DNA of 64,000 nt from JALEFZ01 sp038527485 (GCA_038527485.1 JBCBFT010000002.1:1-64000); one strand, 5' to 3'. Positions 18,284-27,380 are shown, numbered from the stretch's first letter. The notes: generated from the sequence alone by a model not told the origin. Program-made: numbers and translations.

Positions 18284-18997
18284 TCAATAGTTCCAATATA
18301 CCTTTACCATACTCAAAGCAAAAATACCTGCCGTCTCTGTACGGAGACGATTTTCGCCTAAACTGACGGGATGAAAGCCTGCCTGAATCGCCTGCTGAAT
18401 TTCTTCCTCTGTAAAGTCTCCTTCTGGACCTATAAGAAGCGTCACCCTTTCACTTTTCGTCATCTTTTGTTGAAATGACTGTAAAGGTTCCTCGGCCTCA
18501 CACCATCCGATATATTTTTCTCCTAGATGATCGTCCTCTATCCACTTCGAAAAATCCATTTTGGGATTCAATTGAGGAAGTTGGCTACGTTTAGACTGTT
18601 TGAGGGCAGTCTCGATGAGCGTCTTAATGCGTTGTGGCTTAAACTTGGATTTGTAGACATCCGTACGTGCGCAGTGTAGGGGCTGGATTTCATTTACCCC
18701 AAGTTCCACCGATTTTTCTATCAGCCACTCGAAGCGATCCTTCAGCCGAAGGGGGGAGGCGGCAAGCTTGATATGGCCTTCGTGCTCTCCAAATCGAGGA
18801 AAAGATTCGATGATTTCAAGTTGCGTCTGTTGAAGATCTGTAGTGAGAATCCGAAGCTTATGCATCGCACCTTTCCCGTCCGTACCCCATATTTCATCTC
18901 CCACTTGATGCCGCAATACCTTTAGACAATGTCTAGTTTCTTCCCTGTCCAAGGTGGCATTTTTTGGTCCCTCTCTGTCTATGAGAAATACTTGCAT
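18284..18997 (-). CDS. rsmE: 16S rRNA (uracil1498-N3)-methyltransferase
   Basis: About 237 aa from the ATG at 18997 (MQVFLIDREG); an upstream in-frame ATG at 19030 gives a Lys-rich extension not seen in the family. Features: 'HCLKVLRHQVGDEI' in the PUA-like N-domain, 'LAASPLRLKDRFEWLIEKSVELG', 'LKQSKRSQLPQL', 'LIGPEGDFTEEEI' and the trefoil-knot 'SLGENRLRTETAGI'. It methylates U1498 of 16S rRNA, using SAM, in the decoding region of the small subunit. It diverges from pckA. Confidence 0.95.
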   Translation of the reverse strand: MQVFLIDREGPKNATLDREETRHCLKVLRHQVGDEIWGTDGKGAMHKLRILTTDLQQTQLEIIESFPRFGEHEGHIKLAASPLRLKDRFEWLIEKSVELGVNEIQPLHCARTDVYKSKFKPQRIKTLIETALKQSKRSQLPQLNPKMDFSKWIEDDHLGEKYIGWCEAEEPLQSFQQKMTKSERVTLLIGPEGDFTEEEIQQAIQAGFHPVSLGENRLRTETAGIFALSMVKVYWNY

Positions 18998-19253
18998 AAG
19001 CTTGAATATTTTCTTTTTATCTAAATGCACAATCTAATAGAAAAATTATAACTAGACCACGCTAAAATTTAAAGTCTGAAAATGAAAAACGAAACCTCAT
19101 TTTCAGAGGATTAAGTATTCTTGGACCGAAAATGCGAACGGTTTTTTTTCCTGCATTTGCCGCTTGTAATACCCAGCGAAAATTCGTTCTTTCGTCCTGT
19201 TACGCCAAGAAACCTACTTCAACCATCGATTAGCTACTGAAACAATTGGATCT

Positions 19254-20867
19254 ATGAGTTTTACGGAAATCAAACCTAAAATAGGCCTGGAGCAGGTCGG
19301 AATCCGAAATACTGGTCGTCAATACTGGAACCTTTCTCCTACCAGCCTTATCGAAGTAAGCATTAAAAGGGGACTGGGAAAACTGGCAGAAAATGGCGCA
19401 CTCTGTGTCAATACAGGTGAATTTACAGGGCGCTCACCCAAAGATAAGTTTGTTGTAAAAGACGAAAACACAGAAAACGCCGTCTGGTGGGGAGACGTAA
19501 ACCAACCCATCTCTGTCGAGAAATATGAGTTGTTACTAGGAAAAGTTCAATCCTACGTTCAAGACAAAGAACTATTTATCCGCGATCTATACGCAGGGGT
19601 AGATCCCAATCACCGCCTCAATGTACGTGTCATCAACACCATCCCATGGGCCAATCTATTCGTGAACAATATGTTCATTCGCCCTGAAAGAGAAGATCTT
19701 GAAAACTTCGAGCCAGATTGGACCATCATAGCTGTCCCAGGCTTCAAGGCCGATCCCAAGACAGATGGTACACGTCAGCACAACTTCACTATCGTGAACT
19801 TCACCCGCAAAGTTATCCTGATCGGGGGATCTGGTTATACGGGAGAGATGAAGAAAGGGATATTCACTGTCATGAACTATGTCTTGCCACTGGAAGGGGT
19901 GCTGTCCATGCACTGCTCAGCCAATGTAGGCCGCAACAGTGACACGGCGATTTTCTTCGGGCTATCAGGCACAGGGAAAACGACACTCTCGGCTGATCCT
20001 GAGCGTAAACTCATCGGGGATGACGAGCACGGATGGACAAAAGACGGGGTATTCAATATCGAAGGAGGATGCTATGCCAAGTGTATCGACCTCACACCCG
20101 AAAAAGAACCTGAAATCTGGAACGCGATCAAGCATGGCGCGCTAGTAGAAAATACCTCTTTCTACGAAGGGACACGCAGAATAGACTTCAAGGATACGAC
20201 TATTACACAAAATACGCGTGTTTCGTATCCGATTCACCACATTGAGAAGTTGATGGTTCCCTCTCAGGGAGAAGTACCCAAGAACATCTTCTTCCTCACA
20301 TGTGATGCCTTTGGGGTATTGCCTCCTATTGCTAAGCTGACACCAGGACAAGCGATGTATCAGTTTATCTCTGGCTACACGGCCAAGATTGCAGGTACAG
20401 AAGAAGGAATCAATGAGCCACAGGCTGTATTCTCATCTTGCTTTGGTGAGCCCTTCCTACCCTTGCATCCTACAAAGTACGCAGAGATGCTCGGTGAGAA
20501 GATCAAAACATATGGTACGACTGTATGGCTTGTGAACACAGGATGGACAGGAGGACCTTATGGTGTAGGCTCTCGCATCAAGCTCAAGTACACGCGTGCG
20601 ATGATCACAGCTGCCCTGAATGGCTGGTTGAGTGGAGTAGACTATAAGACAGACCCTGTATTCAACCTGTCTTTTCCCACCTCAGTCCCCAATGTACCCG
20701 CGGAGGTATTGAATCCACGCAATACTTGGGCAGACAAAGCAGGATATGATGCCAAAGCACAGGAATTGGCTAAACTATTCAATGAAAACTTCGCTCAGTA
20801 TAGCGACTTTGCCAATGAAGAGATCATGTCGGCAGCACCACGACTACTAAGTGGTAACTCCAAGTAA
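19254..20867 (+). CDS. pckA: Phosphoenolpyruvate carboxykinase (ATP)
   Basis: 537 aa, full length for the ATP-dependent family. Seen are 'TGEFTGRSPKDKFVV', 'MHCSANVG', Walker A 'GLSGTGKTTLSAD' at 236-248, 'IGDDEHGW', 'GGCYAKCIDL' and 'NTGWTGGPYGVGSRIKL'. It converts oxaloacetate and ATP to PEP, CO2 and ADP, the first step of gluconeogenesis from amino or organic acids. It is a single-gene unit with a hairpin terminator 25 bases downstream and a ~255-base 5' region shared with divergent rsmE; no clear promoter box is seen there. Confidence 0.97.
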   Translation: MSFTEIKPKIGLEQVGIRNTGRQYWNLSPTSLIEVSIKRGLGKLAENGALCVNTGEFTGRSPKDKFVVKDENTENAVWWGDVNQPISVEKYELLLGKVQSYVQDKELFIRDLYAGVDPNHRLNVRVINTIPWANLFVNNMFIRPEREDLENFEPDWTIIAVPGFKADPKTDGTRQHNFTIVNFTRKVILIGGSGYTGEMKKGIFTVMNYVLPLEGVLSMHCSANVGRNSDTAIFFGLSGTGKTTLSADPERKLIGDDEHGWTKDGVFNIEGGCYAKCIDLTPEKEPEIWNAIKHGALVENTSFYEGTRRIDFKDTTITQNTRVSYPIHHIEKLMVPSQGEVPKNIFFLTCDAFGVLPPIAKLTPGQAMYQFISGYTAKIAGTEEGINEPQAVFSSCFGEPFLPLHPTKYAEMLGEKIKTYGTTVWLVNTGWTGGPYGVGSRIKLKYTRAMITAALNGWLSGVDYKTDPVFNLSFPTSVPNVPAEVLNPRNTWADKAGYDAKAQELAKLFNENFAQYSDFANEEIMSAAPRLLSGNSK

Positions 20868-20892
20868 AACATACCGTAACTTTTTTTGATGA

Positions 20893-20929
20893 AGCCAGGG
20901 ATTCTCGTAATTCCTGGCTCTTTCGTTTA
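20893..20929 (+). terminator. Terminator after pckA
   Basis: AGCCAGGGATT (20893-20903) pairs with AATTCCTGGCT (20909-20919) through one G-U, with a 5-nt loop, followed by CTTTCGTTT. It lies between pckA and the heme oxygenase start. Confidence 0.7.
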
Positions 20930-21032
20930 CGTGCTTTCAGATGATTTTTTATCGCACAGAAGACGTAAAGCCCATATTTTTTACGGTTTGGGGAGAGAAT
21001 TTTGTAATTTATTTTTCAAAGTCCGTCCTCTT

Positions 21033-21638
21033 ATGCAAAGTTCACAAACCATACACCTCTATCTAAAGGAAAACACCAAACCACTGCATGATCAAACCGA
21101 GTTTGTAATGAAATCTCGGGAGATGATGGATATGTCTTATACCGTAGAAGAATATATCCGTTTTCTACAAATTCAGCTACGTTTCCATCAAGTATTAGAG
21201 ACTGTATTGCTGGCACACCCCAGGATTTCTGGACACGAACAATTGGACTGGCCTAGGCGCCGTAGGAGTCACTTGGCGATGCAAGACCTGGAAACATTAG
21301 AGGCAAACCCAACATTAGATTCTATTATCCATTTCCCTGACAAATGTGAAGCAGAGGTTTGGGGGATGCTATATGTAGCAGAGGGATCTACACTAGGAGG
21401 AAATGTCATCTTAAAGGCACTGAAAAAGAACCCAAATTTTGAACATGTGAGTGCATGGAAATTTTTGGGTTATTATGGAGGAGAGACAGGGACGAAATGG
21501 CGGGAGTTTCTGGCGATTCTGGATGCGGAGTATCATCACCTAGGATCAAAGGATGATTTTTTAGCAGGTGCGAATGACGCATTTACATGGCTCATGAATT
21601 TGTCTGCTCAAACCCAAAGGTCGAAGTCAGAAGATTAG
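21033..21638 (+). CDS. Biliverdin-producing heme oxygenase (BphO-like)
   Basis: About 201 aa from the ATG at 21033; the open frame reaches back to 20886 but that part overlaps the pckA terminator. The proximal heme ligand is His19 in 'NTKPLHDQTE', and the distal helix shows 'WGMLYVAEGSTLGGNVI', the pattern of bacterial heme oxygenases that make biliverdin IX-alpha for phytochromes. 'YYGGETGTKWREFLA' matches the C-terminal helix. It should open heme to biliverdin, CO and iron. A lone response regulator lies tail to tail 31 bases away, the usual companion in bacteriophytochrome loci, but no phytochrome kinase is in the window. Confidence 0.85.
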   Translation: MQSSQTIHLYLKENTKPLHDQTEFVMKSREMMDMSYTVEEYIRFLQIQLRFHQVLETVLLAHPRISGHEQLDWPRRRRSHLAMQDLETLEANPTLDSIIHFPDKCEAEVWGMLYVAEGSTLGGNVILKALKKNPNFEHVSAWKFLGYYGGETGTKWREFLAILDAEYHHLGSKDDFLAGANDAFTWLMNLSAQTQRSKSED

Positions 21639-21669
21639 TCGGAGATTAAGTTATACAGGAAAGTAAAAG

Positions 21670-22248
21670 CTATTCTTTGTTTTTCTTCGATTTCTGCATG
21701 CGGAACTTATCCATCTGATCCAAAAATTCAGGAATGCCCTCTACTTGATCGGTCATGTTAGAAAGCGTATCAGAAAGCCTATCCAGGAGATCTTCCATAT
21801 TATCTTGTAGAGACATCTGACTTTTCCGATACTTTTCTACTAGCTTTCTTGTCTGCTTATTGTGAGATTGCAGCCCGACGTGTAGGGCATCTATAATGAC
21901 TTTGGGGAGTTTGCTGAGATTATGCTTCAAGACGAAGCCAGAGGCACCCGCGAGTATCGTCTCGGCAGCCAATTCTTCATCATTCAACGTACCTGTCACA
22001 AAAATGAAGGTCACAAAGGGGTATTTGTGCCTAATCAATTCCAGTGCTTGCAAGCCTGTAAAATCGGGAACCGAGTAATCTGCCAAGAGAATATCTACCT
22101 GCTTCTCCTCCAATACTTGGTGAAGTTGTGAACCATTATGAACAATGGAAATCTCATGTGAGAAAGGGAGTTTACGTAAAGACTTCCTGATTCTCAGTGC
22201 ATCTATAGGTAGGTCATCGTATATCACGATATGTCGGACAGGTTCCAT
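21670..22248 (-). CDS. Response regulator, receiver domain with coiled-coil tail
   Basis: 192 aa. Residues ~5-120 form a CheY-like receiver: acidic pair DD at 11-12, phospho-acceptor Asp57 in 'ILLADYSVPDFTG', Thr in 'FVTGT' and Lys108 in 'FVLKHN'. No DNA-binding or enzyme domain follows, only ~70 helical residues ending in a basic tail (KSKKNKE), which may form a coiled coil. The partner histidine kinase is not adjacent. Because it converges with a heme oxygenase gene, a light-signalling role is possible but unproven. Confidence 0.85.
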   Translation of the reverse strand: MEPVRHIVIYDDLPIDALRIRKSLRKLPFSHEISIVHNGSQLHQVLEEKQVDILLADYSVPDFTGLQALELIRHKYPFVTFIFVTGTLNDEELAAETILAGASGFVLKHNLSKLPKVIIDALHVGLQSHNKQTRKLVEKYRKSQMSLQDNMEDLLDRLSDTLSNMTDQVEGIPEFLDQMDKFRMQKSKKNKE

Positions 22249-22700
22249 ATAAGTCGATATTACGAGGTGTAGAAGCCCTCTTGTTGAGATACTCCATCTT
22301 TTACACGCTTCCTCTAGTCAAAAGGTACACAAAATTTTCTTTCTGCTGTATGATTTTCTCCCTAATAAATCAAAATTTTGCTATATGTTTAAAGTAACCC
22401 GACCCCTAAGGCCATGCTTGGAACAATGGAGATCTAGCTAAAAAGCAGAGATTTTAAGTTCTGACGAAAGCTATTTTGTGAGATTTAGTGGGGCTAAATC
22501 GATCAAAATAGGTGAAGTTCAGGCTCTGAAAGCCCAAACGTTTCGCAGATGTGAAGTTCAAATATGGTCTAAGACTAAGTGAGGGACCTCATCCAAACAA
22601 ATTCTGTAGAAAGAATCTGCACGGAAATACTGCCCTAAAGAAAAATTTTGGCATTGAATGACGTCCATCTAGATCTCAACTTGTATCACACTTTGATCCT
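22249..22700. other. Gene-free stretch, no strong structure
   Basis: 452 bases between the divergent response regulator and PorV genes. It is AT-rich with no reading frame of credible length on either strand. A decamer GTGAAGTTCA occurs twice (22512 and 22551) 39 bases apart. It presumably holds both promoters, but no perfect TAnnTTTG box is seen. Confidence 0.6.
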
Positions 22701-23822
22701 ATGCCAAAGGACGCTGCAGCAAGTTGGTTTTTCATCCTCACCCTTTGCCTACTTCCTAATCTCAGGGGACAGGATTACTTTTTGACTCCATCGGGAGAGT
22801 GGCTGGGGGAAGGGACAAATGCCCCTGCTGCCTCATTTCTGACGATTCCGTCTGATGCGCGATATGCAGGTATGGCAAATGCAGCGGTTGCGATTGCATC
22901 CAATGCGCATGCCATGTATTGGAATGCAGCTCGTATGGCGCATCTCTCTCAAAAAGGTGAAATCAACCTTCAATATGCTCCATATTTGAGGGCTGTAGGC
23001 GTTCCAGGCGTGAACTATTTTAACCTTAGTGCGGTCCAACAAACCCCTACATACGGGGCTTGGGGAGCCTCTTTGCAGGTTTTCTCTAGTGGGGATGTCG
23101 CTTTTGGTATTCCCCGCCCATTCTATTCTTTGGTAAATAAAAAGGCTTTCGCTTTCACCTTGGCACATGCCCTTACACTTTCCCCGTCTCTCAACTTAGG
23201 CATCAGTGGCAAATACATCCAGGAGCAAGTCAACCCTTCAGGAAATGAATCTATATGGGTAAGATCTGCGGCATTCGATCTAGGACTAGCTTACCAAAAA
23301 GTATTGATAACAAATAGACTGACCATCCAAGCAGGCATGCAGGTGGCCAATCTAGGTCCTAAAATGCGAAAAAGATATTCAAATGAAGAATTGGCGCCAC
23401 TTCCTACCACTTTGAGATTGGGATATGGATTGTTGTGGAATATGATGGATAGACTATCTATACATCTTGCACAAGATATCCAGAAAGTCATGATCCCTGA
23501 AGCTTTGATAGATAATAATCGATCGGTTCTCAACGGGATTTTTTATAGTTTTGTAGATGCTGAAGGAGGATTTTCAGAAGAGATTACAGATTTTACCTTT
23601 TCTACAGGTCTAGAATTCCGTTATAAAAATCAGTATTTCATTCGTACAGGCATCTTCTATGAAGATCCTCAAAAGGGTAATAGAACATACTGTACACTTG
23701 GAAGTGGTATTTGCATCAAAGACATCTCTATAGATTGGGCTTATCTACTTCCGCTGCAAGAAAATCATCCTATGCAGGGCACCATTCGCTTGGGACTAGC
23801 ATATACGTGGAAGAATGAATAA
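22701..23822 (+). CDS. porV: PorV/PorQ-family outer-membrane protein, type IX secretion
   Basis: 373 aa with signal peptide (FILTLCLLPNLRGQ). It has the PorV N-terminal pattern: 'APAASFLTIPSDARYAGMANA', 'AHAMYWNAARMAH', 'EINLQYAPYLRAVGVPGVNY'. The rest is a beta-barrel of alternating strands ending in 'TIRLGLAYTWK'. PorV (LptO) binds T9SS cargo CTDs and shuttles them between translocon and attachment complex. It sits alone; a second PorV-like paralogue in the same genome cannot be excluded, so the symbol is family-level. The T9SS cargo protein at 294-2093 would be a client. Confidence 0.8.
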   Translation: MPKDAAASWFFILTLCLLPNLRGQDYFLTPSGEWLGEGTNAPAASFLTIPSDARYAGMANAAVAIASNAHAMYWNAARMAHLSQKGEINLQYAPYLRAVGVPGVNYFNLSAVQQTPTYGAWGASLQVFSSGDVAFGIPRPFYSLVNKKAFAFTLAHALTLSPSLNLGISGKYIQEQVNPSGNESIWVRSAAFDLGLAYQKVLITNRLTIQAGMQVANLGPKMRKRYSNEELAPLPTTLRLGYGLLWNMMDRLSIHLAQDIQKVMIPEALIDNNRSVLNGIFYSFVDAEGGFSEEITDFTFSTGLEFRYKNQYFIRTGIFYEDPQKGNRTYCTLGSGICIKDISIDWAYLLPLQENHPMQGTIRLGLAYTWKNE

Positions 23823-23839
23823 ATGCCCCCCTTCATTTT

Positions 23840-24370
23840 CTATTCTTTATTCTTCAACACCTTGCTAAATACCTCCACTAAGGATGTAGCTTCATCAGGT
23901 TTGATGCGACCTGCCAATAAAAGCCTCAACTCACGGCGCTGCCCTGCCTCCTCGAACCATTCTTGCTCCTGATCAGTCTCTGGGATGACCGGCGTCACAG
24001 GTATCGGTCTCCCCGACTGATCCACAGCGACGAAAGTGTAGTAGGCCGTATTCGATTGCTTGCGCTCACCATTGGAAAGGTTCTCGCACGTCACGTCGAT
24101 CCGAATCTCCAATGAGGAGGTAAAGCAACGTGTGACACGCGCCTCTAGCATTACGATCGAGCCCAAAGGAATCGAAGCCCGAAACTCTACAAAATCCACC
24201 GCTGCCGTCACCACGGTACGATTGGTCGCACGCTGCGCAGAGATGGCTGCCACCACATCCATCCAATGCAGCAGCTTTCCCCCCATGAGATTGTTGAGGT
24301 TGTTGGTATCATTAGGTAGGACCAGCTCAGTCTTGAGGGTATAGGTTTCAGAAACTTTTTTGCCTTTCAT
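23840..24370 (-). CDS. Acyl-CoA thioesterase, hotdog fold (YciA/BACH-like)
   Basis: 176 aa. The hotdog domain covers residues ~8-125: 'VLPNDTNNLNNLMGGKLLHWMD' with the Asn and Asp/Gly positions of the acyl-CoA thioesterase active site, 'VVTAAVDFVEFRASIPLGSIV', 'LEIRIDVTCENL' and 'YYTFVAVDQSGRPIPV'. It hydrolyses acyl-CoA to free acid and CoA. The C-terminal ~45 residues are a helical extension. It converges with the PorV gene. Confidence 0.88.
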   Translation of the reverse strand: MKGKKVSETYTLKTELVLPNDTNNLNNLMGGKLLHWMDVVAAISAQRATNRTVVTAAVDFVEFRASIPLGSIVMLEARVTRCFTSSLEIRIDVTCENLSNGERKQSNTAYYTFVAVDQSGRPIPVTPVIPETDQEQEWFEEAGQRRELRLLLAGRIKPDEATSLVEVFSKVLKNKE

Positions 24371-24482
24371 CTGGATAGTTGATCAGATCAGCCCACCATA
24401 TACTAGGGGGTAAGAATATTTCGTACATTGTATACGTTAAAGCGCGAAGTAACGCATTTCACATCACTATTGCTATATCGTC

Positions 24483-25277
24483 ATGCAGACATATTTGGAC
24501 TTATTGCAACATGTCATGGATCATGGGACAGACCGTGGAGATCGCACAGGCACGGGGACCCGAAGTATCTTTGGCCATCAAATGCGATTCGACCTTAGCC
24601 AGGGCTTTCCACTTATTACTACGAAAAAAGTCCACCTAAAGTCGATCATTCACGAACTTTTATGGTTCCTGCAAGGCGAAAGTAATGTGCGTTATCTGCA
24701 AGAAAATGGCGTCCGTATTTGGAATGATTGGGCAGATGAAAATGGCGAACTAGGTCCTATCTACGGAGTACAATGGCGATCATGGCCAACCAAAGACGGA
24801 CAGACCATAGACCAGATCCAACAGGCTGTAGACATGATCCACCATAATCCCAGCTCTCGACGCATCATCGTCAGCGCCTGGAATGTCGGAGAAGTCCCGC
24901 ATATGGCCCTCCCCCCCTGCCATACCATGTTTCAATTCTATGTAGCAGGAGGGAAACTTTCCTGCCAGCTTTATCAGCGTAGCGCAGATTTGTTCTTAGG
25001 CGTACCCTTCAATATTGCCTCCTATGCCTTGCTGACCATGATGATGGCACAAGTCACGGGTCTGCAAGCAGGCGACTTCGTCCATACCTTTGGTGACGCG
25101 CACATTTACCACAACCATTTTGACCAGGTAAAAGAACAACTGAGTCGGAAGCCCTTCGCATCCCCCACGATGGAGATCAATCCTGAAGTAAAGGATATTT
25201 TCTCCTTCCAGTACAGCGACTTCCAGCTCAAAAACTATCAATCGCATCCCAGCATTAAAGCACCAATCGCGGTATAA
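24483..25277 (+). CDS. thyA: Thymidylate synthase
   Basis: 264 aa, the same length as E. coli ThyA. Catalytic Cys146 lies in 'ALPPCHTMFQFY'; also present are 'DRTGTGTRSIFGHQMRFDL', 'YQRSADLFLGVPFNIASYALL' and 'HTFGDAHIYHNH'. It makes dTMP from dUMP with methylene-tetrahydrofolate. The common downstream partner dihydrofolate reductase is absent here; the next plus-strand genes are DUF58 and BatD-like. Confidence 0.97.
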   Translation: MQTYLDLLQHVMDHGTDRGDRTGTGTRSIFGHQMRFDLSQGFPLITTKKVHLKSIIHELLWFLQGESNVRYLQENGVRIWNDWADENGELGPIYGVQWRSWPTKDGQTIDQIQQAVDMIHHNPSSRRIIVSAWNVGEVPHMALPPCHTMFQFYVAGGKLSCQLYQRSADLFLGVPFNIASYALLTMMMAQVTGLQAGDFVHTFGDAHIYHNHFDQVKEQLSRKPFASPTMEINPEVKDIFSFQYSDFQLKNYQSHPSIKAPIAV

Positions 25278-25404
25278 TTAGCTTCATATTTTTATCGATC
25301 TATTGGTATTATGCTCTCTTATATAGACACTAACCCGTGCTGAAACCACATAATCAAGCATTATTCTAAAGCCTAGTAATAGGTCACTTGGGGAGGCGTT
25401 GGCC

Positions 25405-25504
25405 GCGGAGTTTTCGGTAGGGGGATGTAAGTGGCGTAGGGCTTAAACTCCGCTGGGTTTTGCTTCTTTTTCCCTCAAAAGATCCCGAGGTTCAAATCTC
25501 GGGA
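25405..25504 (+). other. Two strong hairpins between thyA and DUF58 gene
   Basis: GCGGAGTTT (25405-25413) pairs perfectly with AAACTCCGC (25445-25453), and TCCCGAG (25483-25489) pairs with CTCGGGA (25498-25504) around GTTCAAAT. The second looks like a tRNA T-arm but the rest of a tRNA is missing. The stretch is GC-richer than the flanks and ends 29 bases before the DUF58 start, so it could act as a structured leader. Confidence 0.45.
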
Positions 25505-25532
25505 CGCTGAAGGCGAATGTTATAAGTAAAAG

Positions 25533-26444
25533 ATGAAAGATATCCTGAAAAAGGTCCGTAAGCTCGAAATCAAGATCCGCAAAATGGTAGATTCCACTTT
25601 TGCAGGTGAATACCACTCTGCATTTAAAGGTCAGGGGCTTGAATTTGATGAGGTACGACCTTATCAATACGGAGACGATATCCGTACGATTGACTGGAAT
25701 GTCACTGCTAAGATGGGCGTGCCCTACATCAAGAAATTTCGCGAGGAAAGAGAGCAGACCCTTTTCGTCTTATTTGACATCAGTGGATCAGGAGATTTTG
25801 GGCCTGCAGAGGAAAATAAGCGATTGATTGGGATGGAATTGGCGGCCATCCTAGCGTTTTCTTCGCTCAAAAATAGTGACAAGTTTGGTCTGGCCACCTT
25901 TACGGATCAGATTGAGCAGTACTACAAACCTGACAAGGGGCGCAAGCACATCATGAAAATCATTCGTGGTGTACTGACCTTTAAAGGAAAAAGCGAGGGA
26001 ACGCGTATCTCGCGCGCACTCGATCTTGTCCAGCATACCCTCAAACGACGAAGTATCCTGATTGTAATCTCTGACTTCTTGGACAGTGATTATGAGAAAA
26101 AGCTGGTACAACTGAGTCGAAAGCATGAGGTCATTCTCATTCGCCTGTTTCACCCTAATGAAGTCTTTCACGAAGGGGCGGGCATCATCCCTGTCTTGGA
26201 CATCGAAACCAATCGCCAGCACTGGCTCAATGCAGGCGATATGGGCTATAGGCAGCAGTTGAGCGAGAGTTTTGCTCGGATTGAATTTCGACTGGCAGAC
26301 CTTTGCAAGCGAAACGGGATCGGATATCTATCAGTTAATACAAGAAAGGATTATTTACCCGTTTTGGAACGCTATTTTAGGGAGCGAAACAGAAGGACGA
26401 GGCAAAAAGGTCAACTGATTCAGCTTCAGTATTTGGAGTCGTAG
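25533..26444 (+). CDS. DUF58 domain protein (MoxR/Bat locus)
   Basis: 303 aa. The DUF58 signature is 'GEYHSAFKGQGLEFDEVRPYQ', 'GDDIRTIDWNVTAK' and 'YIKKFREERE', then a von Willebrand-like segment with a MIDAS-type 'FDISGSGDF' and 'LIVISDFLDSDYEKK'. Such proteins work with a MoxR AAA ATPase, usually encoded just upstream, in envelope stress tolerance or metal insertion. Here thyA is upstream and no MoxR gene is present. The BatD-like gene follows after 13 bases, so they are co-transcribed. Confidence 0.9.
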   Translation: MKDILKKVRKLEIKIRKMVDSTFAGEYHSAFKGQGLEFDEVRPYQYGDDIRTIDWNVTAKMGVPYIKKFREEREQTLFVLFDISGSGDFGPAEENKRLIGMELAAILAFSSLKNSDKFGLATFTDQIEQYYKPDKGRKHIMKIIRGVLTFKGKSEGTRISRALDLVQHTLKRRSILIVISDFLDSDYEKKLVQLSRKHEVILIRLFHPNEVFHEGAGIIPVLDIETNRQHWLNAGDMGYRQQLSESFARIEFRLADLCKRNGIGYLSVNTRKDYLPVLERYFRERNRRTRQKGQLIQLQYLES

Positions 26445-26457
26445 CGAGAAATATAAC

Positions 26458-27363
26458 ATGGGGAGAAGACTACTCATAGGATTAGTATTGATTTTGGGAC
26501 CCTATCTTTGGGCACAGGATATTCGTGTGGACTTACACTTTGTATCTGATACCACAGCGATCGGTATGCCTGTAGGATTGCGACTTGAGATTCAGCATCC
26601 TTCGGATATGGTGGTTCTTTTTCCTCACCAGAGCAAAGACTTTCTCCCTTTTGAACGTATCCGCGTAGAAGCAGATCCTACTTTCACGCAGCAGGGACAC
26701 TCCATTGATGCTGCCACATACTGGATTCGCACCTTCGAGCTTCGCAACACACAGCAGCTTCGGCTGCCTTATGGGTATGTCCTCGAAGGAGATACCGTAT
26801 GGGGCTACACCTCCACCGACAGCGTACGCATCAATCATAGAGTAGTAGATTTTGACGGAAGCATAGAGCTTGTTGCTCAGAAGGGTATATTGCCAGTAGA
26901 TGCACCGCCCAACTATGTGATGGTCACCTTGGCTACGATGGGAGGGATAGGGCTTCTTGCCCTATTGATTTTCGCGCTGCGCAAGCCTTTTCAGCGTCAG
27001 CTCACCCTGCGCCAGCTCAAGCGACAGTATGCCTTGCTTCAGCGTAAGCTAGAGCGCGTCGGATCAGAAAAAGATGTCCCTACACGCGTAGAAGCGCTCA
27101 ACAGCCTCTGGAAATCTTACCTCGATCCCAAAGATACCTACCACTTACGAAGCCTGACCACGACTGAACTCAAGCAAAGGGTCAAGGATCTAGACCATCT
27201 CGCCCCTCATCAGCAAGAAGTTCTACTAGAAGCGTCCAAGCTAGCTGATCGCGTCATTTATGCGGGGCAATCCATCGAGGGAGTAGAGGTCAACCAATTA
27301 GCCGCCATGTTGGAGCCGATTTTCAAACAGGAATTTGAGCGAAGGAAGGAAGGTTTGCGGTAG
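26458..27363 (+). CDS. BatD-like membrane-anchored periplasmic protein
   Basis: 301 aa. A signal peptide (LLIGLVLILGPYLWAQ), a periplasmic beta domain (~20-145) containing 'FLPFERIRVEADPTF' and 'RLPYGYVLEGDTVWGYTSTDSVRI', one transmembrane helix near 153-173 (VTLATMGGIGLLALLIFAL) and a cytoplasmic helical domain (~175-301) rich in Arg, Lys and Gln. The plan fits BatD-like proteins encoded after DUF58 in Bacteroidota; no catalytic motif is seen. BatA, BatB and BatC are not in the window. Confidence 0.7.
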   Translation: MGRRLLIGLVLILGPYLWAQDIRVDLHFVSDTTAIGMPVGLRLEIQHPSDMVVLFPHQSKDFLPFERIRVEADPTFTQQGHSIDAATYWIRTFELRNTQQLRLPYGYVLEGDTVWGYTSTDSVRINHRVVDFDGSIELVAQKGILPVDAPPNYVMVTLATMGGIGLLALLIFALRKPFQRQLTLRQLKRQYALLQRKLERVGSEKDVPTRVEALNSLWKSYLDPKDTYHLRSLTTTELKQRVKDLDHLAPHQQEVLLEASKLADRVIYAGQSIEGVEVNQLAAMLEPIFKQEFERRKEGLR

Positions 27364-27380
27364 TATTGTGGAATGTTGAT

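Noticed and set aside
20886..21032. N-terminal 49-residue extension of the heme oxygenase
   Set aside because: It overlaps the pckA terminator hairpin and has no family similarity; the ATG at 21033 fits the family start.
22512..22560. Two copies of GTGAAGTTCA, possible start of a repeat array
   Set aside because: Only two copies, no regular spacing and no third copy nearby; not a CRISPR or tandem repeat.
25483..25512. tRNA 3' end suggested by a T-arm-like hairpin with GTTCAAAT
   Set aside because: The stem-loop has an 8-nt loop instead of 7, and no acceptor, D-arm or anticodon arm can be folded from the upstream bases. Kept only as a structured element.
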